The notes below the pieces were generated by a model, which was not told the DNA's origin, searched no databases, and was given only the letters and a program-made list of their open reading frames with translations. A stretch of 64,000 nt of DNA from Monocercomonoides exilis. Lineage: Eukaryota > Preaxostyla > Oxymonadida > Polymastigidae. The stretch's first letter is position 1. Each line of letters begins with the position of its first letter. The DNA is taken from NCBI GenBank assembly GCA_001643675.2, contig LSRY02000024.1, positions 560,001 through 624,000 on the forward strand. Direction: 5' to 3'. Of the stretch, positions 62,501 through 64,000 are shown in pieces. A program made the translations under genes and the position numbers.

Positions 62501-63373
62501 CGGAAAGACAACAAAGACTGGGGAGAATTGCTTTCGTTGCAAACAACAGTGATGTTTGATGTGTTTGTGGGGAGTGCAGAAATGGGCCCTGGTGAAGATA
62601 GCAGAAAGGATCGTCTTTTTGTGATTGATCAGTTGTGGAAAGTGCTCAATAAGGACAAGAAAAAGGTTGTTAACTTTTGTTCATAGAAAAATTTTATTCA
62701 TCTTTTGATAAACCTAAAAAAAAAAATTTAAAAAACAATTTAATTAATTAATTTATTTATTCTTTTTCAATTTTCAATTTTCAATGTTTTTATCCATTTT
62801 CTTTCTCATTCTTTCTTTCTTTTCTTTTCTTTTTTTTTTCAGCAACAAGAACTATCGCTGTTATTTTGTGAGCATTTGCTGAACATCTGCCTGTCGTATC
62901 GTCCAACTTCAATTTCGCAAAATATTCATTCTTCATTTTCAAATGAAGTTCGCACTGATGCAACAGGTGCAACAGCTGCTCTACAGGCATCTCCAGCTGT
63001 AAATATATCTCTTATTCCGGATATTTCTCTCTTTCTCTCGTTTTTGATTCCATCCGCCGATTCTCTTAAACTGCTTCTCAGTGCTCTGCAACGTGGTCTT
63101 ATTTCTTCAACTTTTTTTGTGCCTGCAACAAGCTCTCAAATGATGCAGGTGTCTTCTTCCAGAAATATTCTTCCAGCATCTCTGAGGGAAATAACGAGGA
63201 AAGCATTAATCAGTCATGTCAAGCTATTCGATGACTATCAATCTTCTTCTCAAAAAAAGACCGCAAATTCTTTAACATTGAAAGAAAAACAAAATTCTTT
63301 TGCAGATAGAAGATTAGTTTTTTCGAGGCAAACTGTTTCACTTTCTCAACAAATTTTATCCATGCTCCAATAA
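53586..63373 (+). CDS. Giant HEAT-type protein, possible condensin subunit 1 homologue (six exons)
   Basis: Exons are 53586-53955, 53996-54303, 54426-54915, 55137-58803, 59086-62665 and 62843-63373. All five junctions keep phase and give 2981 residues. The N-terminal 300 residues are helical (LVIKKLFVSPNYLDVIWKNL, SFVRWKLFDVIVSTLFQLLE, THLLLKYLIRQLLESPSFHA). Their order, a basic linker then EWGKKKGALLNQITNRIGSI and a long helix pair, recalls the N-terminal region of condensin D2/Cnd1. Further HEAT-like blocks are scattered (VRTTAAEWIYKLVV, NLAVVGELLCTDEPLSSVQH, VSDAVCNGWLGTKVLQWIEK, SLKLLLSALQRGLISSTFFV). They are separated by poly-Ser and Glu/Lys/Asp-rich inserts that roughly double the usual length of about 1400. 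Condensin would act in mitotic chromosome compaction. The gene model is strong; the condensin label is a hypothesis. Confidence 0.75.
54618..54682 (+). repeat. (TCT)n poly-serine array in the giant HEAT-type gene
   Basis: About 21 TCT units code serine directly after an ordered helical segment (LTHNRRVIRPLLSNP). Confidence 0.92.
58838..58895. repeat. (TTTTC)n microsatellite in an intron
   Basis: About 11 TTTTC units lie within intron 58804-59085 of the giant HEAT-type gene, downstream of its GTATGC donor. Confidence 0.93.
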
Positions 63374-64000
63374 TAGATTCGAAAGTTACCAATTGGCAAA
63401 ACGTGAAACAATTTGAAAGTGCATTAAATAAAAGCTACATTCATCAATAAAATTTTTCAGCATACTTCAAACCGAGTTTTTTCTCATCAAAGAAGATGGA
63501 CTTTTATTCAAAGTTTGTGAATTTCACAAAAGTCTGCTTTATAATAAAGGTTAATTGAATTCTTCAAAATGTGTTGTTTTTCAGCTTGGAAAATGGTGAT
63601 TGGTTTTTGATGATTTTATCTTTTTCTTTTTCTTTGGTAGAATTTTTAATCAAACTCAATTTTGAGGCAAGACCTGAAGATATGGGAACGCATGGAATAA
63701 GTTTATTTCTGTTTTTAATGTTTTATTATTTATTTATATGCAATTGTTATTTCCAAAAAACATGCAGAAACTGGTCAAAAATATAATTTTTATTTATTGA
63801 AAATAGGTCATTTTTAAGTATTTTTGGGTTTGATCAAACATTCATCAAATGTCTTTGTCACAAAGAATGTTCACAAAAACACCTATTTGTGAACTCAACG
63901 ATCCATTTTCGGATGAAATGGGTGCTTGAAAATGGTATTTCGAAAATGTGCTGGAAGGAGAAGCTCCAGAATGCAAACATGATAAATGCAAAATGATATT
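63374..64000 (+). other. Right-edge region with partial, unresolved coding pieces
   Basis: At 63461-63540 one frame reads ILQTEFFLIKEDGLLFKVCE, then FHKSLLYNK. It can be joined through GT-AG sites to AWKMVI, then EFLIKLNFEARPEDMGTHGI (about 63645-63705). No ATG first exon was found for it. At 63849 an ATG begins MSLSQRMFTKTPICELNDPF and SDEMGA, meets TGA, then continues in the same frame as KWYFENVLEGEAPECKHDKC. These look like starts or exons of one or two genes extending beyond the window. Boundaries cannot be fixed from here. Confidence 0.35.

Overview
The window is eukaryotic nuclear DNA from an AT-rich, intron-bearing protist. Protein genes are cut by short GT-AG introns (about 40 to 350 bases). 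The 5' splice sites are strongly GTATG or GTTTG, and the 3' ends are T-rich with TAG, CAG or AAG. Long reading frames hold in the standard code, so TAA, TAG and TGA act as stops. Microsatellite-coded poly-Ser, poly-Glu/Lys, poly-Asp and poly-Asn tracts are abundant. I infer an oxymonad-type metamonad close to Monocercomonoides. This rests on two things recalled, not searched: a multicopy lineage-specific family (42.7-47.8 kb), and a beta-helix/transmembrane/kinase-like surface protein.

Layout, left to right. 0-8.3 kb holds a six-exon BAR-domain gene, a five-exon coiled-coil gene (minus), a seven-exon gene of unknown function ending in an acidic and Ser-rich tail, and a small secreted Cys-rich protein (minus). 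8.5-10 kb holds a PB1-domain protein with a His-Ser-Pro repeat. 11.3-19 kb holds one giant minus-strand surface protein with repeated beta-helix modules, a membrane span and a degenerate kinase tail. 19-24.4 kb is mostly non-genic, with a GC-richer island of doubtful coding status, a TGACGT-rich palindromic segment and a long inverted repeat.

24.4-42 kb is one giant gene of about 5750 residues in four exons. It has N-terminal leucine-rich repeats, a very large low-complexity middle with scattered helical blocks, and a conserved C-terminal domain. 42.7-47.8 kb holds two divergently oriented paralogues of one family; the minus-strand copy is broken by a frameshift and an in-frame stop, the plus-strand copy is intact. 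The spacer between them, and the spacer after the intact copy, hold unassigned minus-strand coding-like fragments. 48.5-50.9 kb is a Glu-rich protein of unknown function. 51.3-53.4 kb is a ubiquitin-like/UBA shuttle-type protein. 53.6-63.4 kb is a six-exon gene for a protein of about 2980 residues that may be a greatly inflated condensin subunit. The right edge holds pieces of further genes.

The genes look like ordinary housekeeping and lineage-specific loci with no operon logic. The joined gene models come from manual splice reconstruction with phase checking at every junction; no transcript evidence was available.
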